NCBI GenBank assembly: GCA_021732285.1
Contig: JAKFVH010000220.1
Span: forward strand, 1 to 48,981
Length of the DNA stretch: 48,981 bases
Source: Reyranella sp.
GTDB taxonomy: Bacteria > Pseudomonadota > Alphaproteobacteria > Reyranellales > Reyranellaceae
Direction: 5' to 3'
This document shows, piece after piece, positions 23,371 through 32,467 of the stretch. The first letter of the stretch is position 1. Every line of letters begins with the position of its first letter. The notes under the pieces were generated by a model. That model worked only from the letters and a program-made list of their open reading frames with translations. It had not been told where the DNA came from and made no database searches. A program made the position numbers and the translations under genes.

Positions 23371-23732
23371 GGCTCCGCCTGCGCCGCGGCAATCTTCTAG
23401 CGGCGCTGCCCGAGCGCAAGGCCGAGGAGCAGGTCGACCTTCTGGTCGAGAAGGCCGGCGTGCGCATCGAGCGCATCGTCTCGACCGGCCAGGCGAGCCC
23501 GCCCGGCTTCTGGTACGACCAGCCCGACGACGAGTTCGTCGTCCTGCTGACCGGCGCCGCCCGCCTGCGCTTCGAAGAGGGCGACGTGACGCTCGACATG
23601 AAGCCCGGCGATTGGGTCGAGATCCCCGCGCGCGTGCGTCATCGCGTCGAGGCGACGCAGGCCGATCCGCCGACCGTGTGGCTGGCGGTGCATCGATCAT
23701 TGGAGCGCGGGCCTCCGGCCAGTTGGCGCTAG
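23367..23732 (+). CDS. Second cupin-domain protein, apparent CTG start
   Basis: The frame reads LRLRRGNLLAALPERKAEEQ, then VRIERIVSTGQASPPGFWYDQPDDEFVVLLTG and GDWVEIPARVRHRVEA, a small cupin of about 105 residues. No ATG, GTG or TTG lies at the 5' end in frame. CTG 23367 overlaps the previous stop (CTGA) where an ATGA would be expected. The 3' end runs into a single arm of the GCGCGGGCCTCCGG repeat, which adds about 11 residues and provides the stop at 23730. Either CTG initiates or the real start was lost. Its partner gene is the cupin at 22939. Confidence 0.6.
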   Translation: MRLRLRRGNLLAALPERKAEEQVDLLVEKAGVRIERIVSTGQASPPGFWYDQPDDEFVVLLTGAARLRFEEGDVTLDMKPGDWVEIPARVRHRVEATQADPPTVWLAVHRSLERGPPASWR

Positions 23733-24004
23733 CCGGGCCCTATGTGGGTAAAAGCAGAAACACCCGACCCAGGCGGCCCACTACATGTCTGGCTCTGGTT
23801 TCGGCCTGTGGGTGCGATGCCCGTTGTTTCAAAACTGGTCTTCAAGGCGGCCTACGAGGGGCTGGTTCGCGATCGCTTCACCCTCAGACTATGAGGGTGA
23901 GCGCGGGCAAGGCGACGGCCGAAGCAGCTTGTCGGTCTTGCGGCGGCCAAGAGGATCGCCATGGATCATAGAGTAAGAGAAAAATCGCACGCTGGGAATC
24001 GCGC
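23733..24004. other. Gap without a recognisable gene; possible island edge
   Basis: About 270 bp after the repeat arm. Short frames are present but none has a convincing start, length or motif. Base composition is less extreme than in flanking genes. It leads directly into a decayed transposase fragment and may mark the left boundary of the accessory island. Confidence 0.45.
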
Positions 24005-24206
24005 CGCGCCTCAATCACGAGGAAGAACATCCTTCGCGCTGGACGTCGGTTTCCTCGATCGCGATCAAGATCGGCTGCACGGCGCAGACGCTCAACGAAT
24101 AGGTGAAGAAGGCCGAGATCGCCAGGGGCGTGAACGCGCCCTTCCCTCCGAGATCGCTGAGCGTCCGAGCCCTTGGAAGGGAGAACCGAGAGCTGAGGCG
24201 CGCTAA
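24005..24206 (+). mobile_element. IS3-family orfA (transposase) remnant
   Basis: Read in the + sense, the sequence gives HPSRWTSVSSIAIKIGCTAQ, TLNE, a TAG stop, VKKAEIARGVNAPFP, then after a shift EIAERP and a segment equivalent to ENRELRRAN. This is the HTH and leucine-zipper part of an IS3-group OrfA of about 100 residues. A Trp-to-stop change (NEW to NE-stop) and a frameshift inactivate it, and no orfB or inverted ends are seen. It abuts the 3' end of the phospholipase D gene. Confidence 0.7.
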
Positions 24207-24217
24207 TGCCGGCGAGT

Positions 24218-25729
24218 TCATCCTCGACGAATCCGGTCGTGAAAGGCGTGCATCACCATCGACCATATCGGCTCGGGCTGCTCCGGGTCGAGGAGTTCGC
24301 CTTCGCGAAGCGGCTTCCCGTCTGCGAATGGCACTTCGATAGGCGCGAGCGTGCGGCCCGACTCGTGTCGGAGGGCTTCGACCGCGCGAATGAGCGAGCC
24401 GCCGGAGCGCGAGACGGCGTCCGCGACATTGCCTGGGTCGGTCGCCAAGTGTTCTGCCAAAAGCGCGTTGCGGAATGCGGTGATGCCCTGCGATACCGCT
24501 GCCGCGTCGGCTGCGCCCGAACGCGCTTCGATGGCGAGGTCGCACTCAGTATCGAGACCCATTGAGCGATTGTTGAGGTTCGCAGATCCTATCCGCAGCA
24601 ACCGGTCGTCGATCACGAGCACCTTGGCATGGACGTAAATCGGCGCGCCGTTTGCCGTCACAGGGCGGTAAATGCGAAAGCGGCAATGCCGGTCGGCTTC
24701 TCGAAGGTATGCGAGGAGACGTTCGCGGGCGGCGCCCATGGCCTTTTCTTCCACCCACCCGCGGGCCCGTTGCGAATTGATGACCACGATTTCCGGCCCG
24801 TCCGGCTCGCGCAGACGCGCCGCGAGCGCCTCGCCGATGCAACGTGCCGCGAAGTATTGACCCTCGACATAGATCGCGCGACGCGCTGCTGCGATCGCCG
24901 CCAGGTGCAGCGCCTCGATCTCCCGCACGCCAACCCGGCCGTGATACGCCGGCTCGGTGCGGGCGATTCCTACAACCACATCGCGCAGAAAAGGGGCCAG
25001 TTGGTGCGGCCAGAGATCAGGGCTTGCGGCAGGAGGCGGCTCAATCTGCTCGCCCGTGGCGCGGCGCCAGCGTTCGCGGGCCAGGTCTCCCAAGGCCGCC
25101 GCCGCGGGCCCATCCACCGCCATTGTCGCATCGTGAAAGGCGCCGTAGGCTCGCCCTGAGGGTCGCACCCGCCGCGGATCGCCGTCCTTGTGGTGGCGCG
25201 TGTCCCAGCGGTCGTTTGTCATGTCGATGCCGCCGCAGAATGCGAGCGCATCGTCGATGACGACGATCTTCTGATGATGAGCGGCACCGGGCGGATGGGC
25301 GCTATCGAGCCGGTACTGAAAGCGCCTGCTCGTCATCCAGTTGAGCAGGTGGAGGGGCGTCGTGCCGCGCACCAGCGTTCCGATGAGGCCGAGGTTCCAT
25401 TGCAATACCCGCACACTGAGTTCGGGTCGGCGCTCGACGAGAGCGGATAGGAAGGGACCCAGTCGATCCGGCAAACCGGGAAGAGGTGTATCGGGGTCCA
25501 GCTTGATGCGGGTGTCGAACTCCCACCCGATGAAGAGGACGGAATGACGCGCGCCAAGCAGGGCATCCCGAAGCAGCCTGAAGTAAGGGGCTGCATCGAC
25601 AATGGGAGCGAGCCGGCCAGCGTGTTCCAACCGCCAGCAGGTCAAGCCGGGCTGAAGCAGCGGCGCACTGCCGGGTATCGCGGGCGCAACGTGTTGCGGG
25701 TGATGCTCTGTTTTGGAAATTTCTGTCAT
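24218..25729 (-). CDS. Phospholipase D-like protein
   Basis: A 503-residue protein with two HKD motifs: H152-x-K154 with Asp159 in HHQKIVVIDDALAFCGGID, and HAKVLVIDDRLLRIGSANLN near residue 370. Two motifs in one chain is the arrangement of PLD and cardiolipin-synthase-like enzymes that hydrolyse or transfer phosphodiesters. No signal peptide or membrane helix is obvious. Many relatives are fused to a C-terminal DedA/VTT membrane domain. Here a separate DedA gene lies divergently 120 bp away. Its 3' end touches the IS3 remnant, and whether residues were lost there is unclear. Confidence 0.85.
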   Translation of the reverse strand: MTEISKTEHHPQHVAPAIPGSAPLLQPGLTCWRLEHAGRLAPIVDAAPYFRLLRDALLGARHSVLFIGWEFDTRIKLDPDTPLPGLPDRLGPFLSALVERRPELSVRVLQWNLGLIGTLVRGTTPLHLLNWMTSRRFQYRLDSAHPPGAAHHQKIVVIDDALAFCGGIDMTNDRWDTRHHKDGDPRRVRPSGRAYGAFHDATMAVDGPAAAALGDLARERWRRATGEQIEPPPAASPDLWPHQLAPFLRDVVVGIARTEPAYHGRVGVREIEALHLAAIAAARRAIYVEGQYFAARCIGEALAARLREPDGPEIVVINSQRARGWVEEKAMGAARERLLAYLREADRHCRFRIYRPVTANGAPIYVHAKVLVIDDRLLRIGSANLNNRSMGLDTECDLAIEARSGAADAAAVSQGITAFRNALLAEHLATDPGNVADAVSRSGGSLIRAVEALRHESGRTLAPIEVPFADGKPLREGELLDPEQPEPIWSMVMHAFHDRIRRG

Positions 25730-25849
25730 CTGCCGCCAATCTCCTGTCTATCTGGCCACCGAGATCTCGGCTTGGAATGGAACGCATGATGATGGCGGGG
25801 CGTTTCGTTCGGTACCACCAAAAGGGCCATCTCGTCGAAGGAGACCCAC

Positions 25850-26461
25850 CTGTTTGACTGGATAATCCAAGCCGTCGAGCGCGGAGGGTATATTGGCATC
25901 TCTCTTCTCATGTTGGCCGAGAACATTTTTCCGCCAATTCCTTCCGAAATCATCATGCCATTCGCAGGATTCGTTGCGGCGCGCGGGCAGCTCACCTTGA
26001 TCGGCGTCGTGCTTGCCGGCGCCATCGGGTCGCTTGCAGGAGCGCTCTTCTGGTACGGGGTCGGCCGATGGATCGGCCGCGATCGTCTCAAGGCCTTTTG
26101 CGCCCGCCACGGGCGTTGGCTCACGCTCGGCGCGGCCGAGGTCGATCGGGCGAGTGCTTGGTTTGCGCGTCGCGGCTGGGCGGCCGTTTTCGTGGGACGG
26201 CTCGTCCCCGGCGTGCGCACGCTGATCTCCGTGCCGGCTGGCGTGGCCGGCATGCCGCTTGTCCCCTTTCTCGTCACTACGGCCCTCGGAACCCTCCTTT
26301 GGACGGGACTCCTCGCCGGGGCGGGTTATGTCCTTGCCGAACGTTATCGGGAAGTAGGAGGATGGATCGAGCCGGCCGGCAACGCCGTCTTCGTCCTGGC
26401 GCTCGGAGCTTATGGCTATCGGGTTGTGACTTTTGGAAAGCGGAGCCGGCGAAAGCGATGA
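25850..26461 (+). CDS. DedA-family membrane protein, CTG start
   Basis: A 203-residue DedA/VTT protein: FDWIIQAVERGGYIGISLLM, then AENIFPPIPSEIIMPFAGFVAARG, the family's E-x-x-x-P-x-P-x-E re-entrant motif. Next come GSLAGALFWYGVGRWIGRDR, FVGRLVPGVRTLISVPAGVAGM and two further helices. DedA proteins are polyprenyl-phosphate or phospholipid transporters of the inner membrane. The conserved N terminus begins at CTG 25850, which has a perfect AAGGAG (25838-25843) six bases upstream. An ATG at 25910 would remove 20 conserved residues. I therefore take CTG as the initiator. Confidence 0.8.
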   Translation: MFDWIIQAVERGGYIGISLLMLAENIFPPIPSEIIMPFAGFVAARGQLTLIGVVLAGAIGSLAGALFWYGVGRWIGRDRLKAFCARHGRWLTLGAAEVDRASAWFARRGWAAVFVGRLVPGVRTLISVPAGVAGMPLVPFLVTTALGTLLWTGLLAGAGYVLAERYREVGGWIEPAGNAVFVLALGAYGYRVVTFGKRSRRKR

Positions 26462-26499
26462 GCGGTCCGCCGGGCTGGCACCGGCCGCCCGGACGGGGC

Positions 26500-27299
26500 C
26501 TATGACCGACACGCATCCGAACGGCAGCAGATTTTATGAAGGAGCCTGCGCCTTGAGGCGCTTCTTGATCGCAATGCCCTATCGGCGACCTCACCCGCCG
26601 TTCTTTCCTGCTTCCTCGGCCTGCGCCCAGCCCGGTCTTGGACGCAGGGATTTTCGGCATTGCGCTCCTGGCGGCCGGATTTTTGTTGTCGTGGGGAGAA
26701 GCTGCCGAACAGCATATCTCGCAGGGGCTCATCCTCGCTGCCGTCGCGTTGGTGCCCCGTGCTGCCGGATACGCCCTGGATCTCTACTACGCCTATCGGG
26801 CCGGACGCGCGGGCCCGGAATCGCAGTACGTCCACTTTGCCGCCACCAACAAGACGGGGCCACGGGCCAATGCCGTTGAGGCCGGGTTCCTCCTTCTCGC
26901 CAGCTTTTATGCCTTCGTCATTTTGTTCAAGGCGCGTATCACGCTCCTCGATTTCCTTGTGCTGGCCGCGACTTGGGCGCGTACGTATGGCGCGTGCGCA
27001 ACTTGCCGAAGACCGAGGAGTTCTTCCTGACCGCAGCCCAATCACTGTTCGGCCTCGCCCTGCTGCTGCCCTGCGCCTCGGCGTCACCTCGGCGATCGCG
27101 TTGGTCGGCTTGTTCGGCGTTCAGGTCTGCTTTGTCTTCCGTTACAGAACCGACGAGGCGGACCACCGCTACGCTGACCTGGCTCGCTTGGGCGCATCTC
27201 GGCCTTGCCGCGGTCCTTTTCTCGATCGATGTCAGACGCGCTCTTCGCTACGGCAATCCGAGCCGCGGGTCCGCGCGACCAGAAGGCGCCGGCCATTGA
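26500..27299 (+). pseudogene. Degraded cation/Ca2+ exchanger (CaCA-like) gene
   Basis: Fragments in three frames read as one membrane protein: LDAGIFGIALLAAGFLLSWG, DLYYAYRAGRAGPESQYVHF, FLLLASFYAFVILFKARITL, then in another frame GAYVWRVRNLPKTEEFFLTA and AAQSLFGLALLLP, and in a third RLGVTSAIALVGLFGVQVCF before WAHLGLAAVLFSIDVRRALR. The YVxFAAxNxTG element is followed by a deletion where the NRLLVG-like part is expected. Frame changes fall near 26968, 27075 and 27180. The gene is non-functional. Identification as CaCA is from remembered motif order and is moderate. Confidence 0.55.
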
Positions 27300-27379
27300 T
27301 CGCCTTCCAGGCCGAGCGCGGAGACCGTCGTTTACCCGATTGTCGCCGCTTCATGAGATGAATGCCTCGAGGGAATCAC

Positions 27380-27787
27380 ATGGAAGAGAACATTCCACGC
27401 CTCTTCCCGGAGGCCGGATTAAAGAAGGCCACTATCACCCAGCGCCGGCGCTTGCGCGCCGTTGATCCGATCGCCTACGCGCAAGGCCTCTCGTCAGCCT
27501 GGGTTCTGGCCATCGTCATGGCGGCAAGCCTGGTGATGCCCGCCGCTGCACAACCGCCGGCCTCCATCCAGGCGACGCAAGATCCGAAGGAACGATGCAC
27601 CCAGGCGATCGCGTTCTTCGATCGCTACGGAGCGAGTCGCACCGAGAACAGTGACGGTCAGCGCAATCACATCCGAATCGGCGCAGAGATCGATTGCCAA
27701 AGAGGGCGCTACGAGCAGGGCATAACGGCCATGGAAGACCTGCTGCGCCGGAAGAAGTTCGATGTGCCGTCCCCGCTTGCCCCCTGA
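27380..27787 (+). CDS. Small exported protein, unknown function
   Basis: I do not recognise a characterised family for this 135-residue protein. A hydrophobic stretch (VLAIVMAASLVMPAAAQPP, residues ~43-61) looks like a signal sequence, with AAA-QPP as a possible cleavage site, although it sits unusually far from the N terminus. The mature part includes CTQAIAFFDRYGASRTENSD and EIDCQRGRYEQGITAMEDLL, with two Cys. ATG 27380 is preceded by GAGGGA. If translation began later, the signal would be N-terminal. It follows the broken exchanger gene and converges with the HAD-GH65 gene. Confidence 0.5.
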   Translation: MEENIPRLFPEAGLKKATITQRRRLRAVDPIAYAQGLSSAWVLAIVMAASLVMPAAAQPPASIQATQDPKERCTQAIAFFDRYGASRTENSDGQRNHIRIGAEIDCQRGRYEQGITAMEDLLRRKKFDVPSPLAP

Positions 27788-27837
27788 AGATGTCGATAAG
27801 CGCACGGCGGCGACACGTACTCGCCGACTTACAGCAG

Positions 27838-30800
27838 TTAGCCCAATGCATCGTGCCCTGATCGCCATTGGTCAGTTAGCTGAACCTGTTTCCGCGCGCC
27901 TGGCTGCAGGACGACGGCCTGCTCGTCAACGACCACGGAGATCGCGTCGGCGCTGCTGGGATCGCTGGTAATCGTAAGGGTGGTCGGTGTCAGATCGACC
28001 GACAGCGAGTGCCTTCGGTATCGCAGCTGGAAGGAAAGTCGTCGGAGCTCGAGAGGAAGCGCCGGATGGAAGCGGAGTTCATCGCCACGGAGCTCCAGAC
28101 CGGAGTAGCAGCGTTGGAGAAGATCGAGGGTTCCCGCCATGGCGCCAAGGTGGATACCCTCGGCCGTGGTGCCGCCTTGCACGTCGTCGATGTCGCTGCG
28201 CAGCGCTTCCGTGAACAACGTCCAGGACCGCTGGCGGCATGAGCGCGCCAGCACCCAAGCATGCACAACCGCGCTCAGCGTCGAGCCGTGCGACGTCCGC
28301 CGCAGATAATAGTCGATGTTCTTGGGGATCATTGCGCCATCAACAGTGTACCCAAGCCGGTGGAACGTTTCGGCCAACTCCTCGGCCGAAAACAGGTAGA
28401 ACAGCATGAGGACGTCGGCCTGCTTGGAGAGCTTGTAGCGGCTGGGCGATTGGCCTTCCGCCTCGAGGATTAGATCGAGGCGCATTATGTTTCCGTAGCG
28501 CCGCCGATAGGTCGCCCAGTCGAACTCCTCCAGGTTCTCATAGCCCTCGAATTGACTGAGGACGCCGTCGCCGTGGAAGGGCAGGTAAAGCTTCCGGCTC
28601 ACGTCGTCCCAGTGCGCGATCTCCTCGCGGTCGATGCGCAGGACTTCACAGAGTTCTCGGCACCGCTCATCGGGTAGAAGGGCAAACAGGTCGAGCGCGC
28701 GGGCAATGCACCACGCCGCCATCACGTTCGTATAGGCATTGTTGTCCAATCCCGGTACGGCACGGTCGGGATAGCGGTCATGGAACTCGTCCGGGCCGAT
28801 GACGCCGCGGATGTCATAGCGGCCGCGGGCCTCGTTCCATCGGGCGATGCTCGCCCAGAACCGGGCGATCTCGAAGAGGAGCTCCGCTCCGTAGCTATAG
28901 AGGAATTCGGTGTCGGCGGTCGCCAGATGGTACTTCCACACGTTGTAGGCGATCGCGGCACCCACGTGCCTTTGAAGGTGCGTGTCGTCCCGAATCCAGT
29001 TTCCGGAGCGCGGATTGAGGTACATCGCATCGGTCTCTTCCCGTCCGTTGCTGCCGCTCTGCCACGGAAACATCGCGCCGCGAAATCCTGCCGCGTGCGC
29101 CGCCTGGCGCGCCTCCGGCAGGCGCCGGTAGCGGTACAGGAGCAGCGCCCGCGTCAGCACCGGCAGGCGCAGGCTGAGGAAAGGAAAGATGAAGAGCTCG
29201 TCCCAGAAGACGTGACCACGATAGCCCTCGCCGTGCCAGCCGCGCGCCGGAACACCCGCGTCGAGCTCCATGGTATGCCGCGACACGGTCTGCAAGAGGT
29301 GGAAGACATGGAGACGAGCGATCAGGTGCGTGTGGTGCAGCGGATCGGCCCCGACTTCGACGATGTCCATGTCACAGCGACGCCAGAGATGGCGCCAGGC
29401 GAGGCCGTGGCTCGCGAGAAGATCATCGAACCTGCCGGCGCGAGTAACCATGGTGCGGGCCTCGGTCCGGCTGTCTGCGATCGCACGTTCGCGCGAGGTG
29501 TAGAGGGCGACGATCTTCTCCAGATCGACCCGATCGCCTGAGACAACGTCAAGGCCGATCTCCTGTCCAACGTGATCCGGCGCGGTCACGGCCTTGCGGT
29601 CGCCGGGATAAGGCTTTCGGTTGATGGCGACCTGGACCCGGGCAACCTGTGAGATGCGCAATTGCGACTGCGTCGTCTCGGCCTCGAGGACAATAGTCTC
29701 GGAGTCGAGCACGGCTGCCTCGCGGACGACCAAGTGCCTGCCGCTGTACGGCTGGTAGCGCAGCACGCCCGCATTCGTGACGCCGCCATCGAGGAGCGTG
29801 CGGACGGTGAGCCGCCCGGACCAGTTCTCCGCGCGGAGCGTGACATGCTGCCCTGCGAGGTGCCTCTCCTGCTGGTGGACGAAGCGTCGCTCGACGAGAG
29901 TTGTTTCCCGGCCTTTCGGATCGCGGATGCGGACCGTTCGCTCGTACAGGCCACGGTGCAAGTCGAGCGCTTGGCGATAACTCAGCAGCTCGGTTCGTCG
30001 CAGATCGAGCCAGTCGCCGTCATCGATACGGAAGACCAACGACAGCCAGTTCGGCAGGTTGACCAGGTCCTCGTGTTCGATCAGGCGACCCTCGATCTCT
30101 GTCGAGAGCCGATTGTATCCGCCGGCGAGATAGGTGCCGGGATAATGGATGCCGTCGGCGCGAGCCTCGGCAGCCGCCCCTCTGGTGACGAAATAGCCGT
30201 TGCCCAGTGCGAACAGCGTCTCCCGCCGGCCTTCGACGGCCGGGTCGAACTTGTCATAGGCGAGCACCCACGGATCGGCGTGAGTTAGGGCACCGGCATG
30301 CCGCCTCTCCATCCTCGGCGGGCGGATGAAGGGGTCGAGCCGATGCACGTCCGGCGCGGCCTTGGGAGGAACCGCCCTCGCTGGTGGCGCGTCCTCCGAG
30401 CCGAGCTCGACCGCCGACAGGTCAGGCACGACCACATCGGCACCCTGCGCCCGAAGTGCCTCGGCATTGTCGCCGCGGTCGACGCCAACGACGAGCCCAA
30501 ACCCGCCGGCGCGCCCCGCCGCGACCCCGGCGGTGGCGTCTTCCACCACGACGGTTCGACCCGGCGACGTTCCCAGGCGCCGTGCCGCTTCGAGAAACGT
30601 ATCGGGTGCTGGCTTGCCGCGGAGCGACAGCGCCGCCTGGTCGTTCCCGTCCACCGTTGCGTCGAACAGCGACGCCAGTCCGGCTGCACGGACGATCTCG
30701 GCAGAGTTCCGGCTCGCCGTCACCAGTCCGACCTTGAAGCCGAGCCCACGCAGGCGCCGGATCAACGCGATAGTAGAAGGATAGACGTCCACGCCATGGG

Positions 30801-31170
30801 TGCGGACGCGATCCAGGAAGAGTTGGTTCTTGCGTGCACCGAGCCCATGCACTGTGTCCCGCTCCGGCCCGTCCGATGGATCGCCCTCCGGCAATGCCAC
30901 GCTGCGGGCGGCGAGGAAGGTCCGGATCGCTTCGAGACGCGGCCGTCCATCGACATGGGTGCGGTAGTCCGCGGCCGTGAAGGGGGCCAATGGGACATTG
31001 TCCTCCTTGGCGCGCTTCTCGAGAAGGGCGTCGAATACTTCCGTCCATGCGGCGGCGTGAACACGGGCTGTATCGGTCACAACGCCGTCGAGATCGAACA
31101 CCACGGCTACGAACCGCCCCGGTATCAGAACGACGTGACTGGACCAGCCCCGAGGTACCGTTGTGCTCAT
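27838..31170 (-). CDS. Bifunctional beta-phosphoglucomutase-like HAD / GH65 disaccharide phosphorylase
   Basis: A 1110-residue fusion. Residues ~15-260 are a HAD phosphatase/mutase (nucleophile in FDLDGVVTDTARVHAAAW, then VTASRN, GKPAPDTFLEAA and VVEDATAGVAAG), like beta-phosphoglucomutase. Residues ~300-1100 are GH65: YDKFDPAVEGRRETLFALGNGYF, GHVFWDELFIFPF, VIGPDEFHDRY with the catalytic Glu near 794, and RTSHGSTLSAVVHAWV for phosphate binding. GH65 phosphorylases split trehalose, maltose or kojibiose to beta-glucose 1-phosphate, which the HAD part would convert to glucose 6-phosphate. ATG 31170 follows AGGAAAGG. The substrate sugar cannot be told from sequence alone. Confidence 0.88.
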   Translation of the reverse strand: MSTTVPRGWSSHVVLIPGRFVAVVFDLDGVVTDTARVHAAAWTEVFDALLEKRAKEDNVPLAPFTAADYRTHVDGRPRLEAIRTFLAARSVALPEGDPSDGPERDTVHGLGARKNQLFLDRVRTHGVDVYPSTIALIRRLRGLGFKVGLVTASRNSAEIVRAAGLASLFDATVDGNDQAALSLRGKPAPDTFLEAARRLGTSPGRTVVVEDATAGVAAGRAGGFGLVVGVDRGDNAEALRAQGADVVVPDLSAVELGSEDAPPARAVPPKAAPDVHRLDPFIRPPRMERRHAGALTHADPWVLAYDKFDPAVEGRRETLFALGNGYFVTRGAAAEARADGIHYPGTYLAGGYNRLSTEIEGRLIEHEDLVNLPNWLSLVFRIDDGDWLDLRRTELLSYRQALDLHRGLYERTVRIRDPKGRETTLVERRFVHQQERHLAGQHVTLRAENWSGRLTVRTLLDGGVTNAGVLRYQPYSGRHLVVREAAVLDSETIVLEAETTQSQLRISQVARVQVAINRKPYPGDRKAVTAPDHVGQEIGLDVVSGDRVDLEKIVALYTSRERAIADSRTEARTMVTRAGRFDDLLASHGLAWRHLWRRCDMDIVEVGADPLHHTHLIARLHVFHLLQTVSRHTMELDAGVPARGWHGEGYRGHVFWDELFIFPFLSLRLPVLTRALLLYRYRRLPEARQAAHAAGFRGAMFPWQSGSNGREETDAMYLNPRSGNWIRDDTHLQRHVGAAIAYNVWKYHLATADTEFLYSYGAELLFEIARFWASIARWNEARGRYDIRGVIGPDEFHDRYPDRAVPGLDNNAYTNVMAAWCIARALDLFALLPDERCRELCEVLRIDREEIAHWDDVSRKLYLPFHGDGVLSQFEGYENLEEFDWATYRRRYGNIMRLDLILEAEGQSPSRYKLSKQADVLMLFYLFSAEELAETFHRLGYTVDGAMIPKNIDYYLRRTSHGSTLSAVVHAWVLARSCRQRSWTLFTEALRSDIDDVQGGTTAEGIHLGAMAGTLDLLQRCYSGLELRGDELRFHPALPLELRRLSFQLRYRRHSLSVDLTPTTLTITSDPSSADAISVVVDEQAVVLQPGARKQVQLTDQWRSGHDALG

Positions 31171-31359
31171 CGCACCTTTCCTGGCGGAAACGAGCCCCGC
31201 AACCGCGCCTCTCAACCGCTTCCCATGCCGGCTGCCATCAATCCAACCATGGAACCATCGGTCAAGCCTCTTCGTTCCATGCCGGTGCTACCCGACCATA
31301 CTGTTGAAAGTCCGATGAAGACGGCACCTGGCGATGGGCAACCGGTGGAAAGACGCGCT

Positions 31360-31842
31360 ATGATTGATTTGGCAATGATGTTCAACATGAACCCATGGGA
31401 CGCGCTGTCCCATGCGGCCAATCTCGCGGTTGCCTATGTGCTCGCGCTTCCGATCGGCTGGAATCGGGAGCACGAGGAACGAAGCGCCGGCATCCGTACT
31501 TTTTGTCTCGTTGCAATGACCGCCTGCGGTTTCGTGCTGGTCGCCATCGGCGTACTTGGCAAAGAATCGGCCGGCCAGGCGCGCATCCTCGAAGGATTGA
31601 TCGTGGGCGTAGGCTTCATCGGCGGCGGCGCGATTCTGAAGCACGGCACGCAAGCCGTGGGCACGGCGACGGCGGCAAGCCTGTGGGCGACGGGTGCGCT
31701 GGGGGCGGCGGTCGGCTATGGCCTTTACGATATCGCCGCCATATTGAGTGCAAGCATGTACTTGACCTTTCGCTTTCTCGCCCCGCTCAAAAGCGCCGCC
31801 CATGAAGCAGATCCTGAAAAGGATCGGCGCGAAACTCCCTAA
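31360..31842 (+). CDS. MgtC/SapB-family membrane protein
   Basis: A 160-residue protein with about four to five helices: HAANLAVAYVLALPIGWNRE, GIRTFCLVAMTACGFVLVAI, ILEGLIVGVGFIGGGAILKH and TAASLWATGALGAAVGYGLY. The G-W-N-R-E-x-E-x-x-x-x-G-I-R-T pattern and GVGFIGGGAI are signatures of MgtC/SapB/SrpB. MgtC proteins inhibit the F1Fo ATP synthase and help growth at low Mg2+; no C-terminal ACT-like domain is present. Upstream in-frame ATGs exist, but 31360 (preceded by GGTGGAAAG) gives the family-like N terminus. Confidence 0.82.
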   Translation: MIDLAMMFNMNPWDALSHAANLAVAYVLALPIGWNREHEERSAGIRTFCLVAMTACGFVLVAIGVLGKESAGQARILEGLIVGVGFIGGGAILKHGTQAVGTATAASLWATGALGAAVGYGLYDIAAILSASMYLTFRFLAPLKSAAHEADPEKDRRETP

Positions 31843-31893
31843 ATCGCGTGTGCGGCGCTGCCATTCTTTTCACCTGCAGGCGCTTGCCGACGA

Positions 31894-32235
31894 TCAATGC
31901 CGGCGCCTACCAAGCAGGCGGCCAATCCGTGGCAGAAGCACCGGCGCAGCGATAAGGACGAGGGCGCCGATCACCCAGAGCACAACAATCGTTGGCTTAA
32001 TGATTATTCGAATCAAGGGGATGACCTGTCCCGAAAGGCCGCTGACATTGAGACTATCGAGGACAGTGCCAACGCCCTTTCCAGCCCCGGTCGCAGTTGC
32101 GAGATCCTTTCCGCCGTCTACCAGGGTGCCGGCACTGCCAGCAGCCCATTCTAAGACAGGATCGACCGAGGCGTAAGCAATCCAGGCAATCAGCGACCAG
32201 ACTGCCAACCCGATGATCACGACGATCCACGACAT
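31894..32235 (-). CDS. Membrane protein with two helices, unknown function
   Basis: A protein of 113 residues from ATG 32235 (GAGG just upstream): MSWIVVIIGLAVWSLIAWIAYASVD, a Gly/Ala-rich middle (GTLVDGGKDLATATGAGKG) and LIRIIIKPTIVVLWVIGALVLI, ending RIGRLLGRRRH. I do not recognise it. In-frame ATGs at 32379 and 32385 would add about 50 Arg-rich residues that look non-coding. The helix-loop-helix shape with a basic tail suggests a small inner-membrane protein. It lies between mgtC-like and CDF genes of the metal island. Confidence 0.55.
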   Translation of the reverse strand: MSWIVVIIGLAVWSLIAWIAYASVDPVLEWAAGSAGTLVDGGKDLATATGAGKGVGTVLDSLNVSGLSGQVIPLIRIIIKPTIVVLWVIGALVLIAAPVLLPRIGRLLGRRRH

Positions 32236-32467
32236 CGGCCTCAAGATCCGCGGCGCGGGACGGCCTTCCGATGGATTGCCTGTCCATCGGCCTGGGATTT
32301 CCTCCCCATAGCCGCGGCGAGACCAGCGCCCATGCCTCCGGTGTCCACCCAAAACTGCCTCCGTCGTGCGCTTCGACATTACCATACTACCCGCTTAAGG
32401 CGGGGCGATGGTCATTGGTTGCATAGGATTTGCCGACCCTGTCTTTCAGGTCACACAGGCGAATCCG

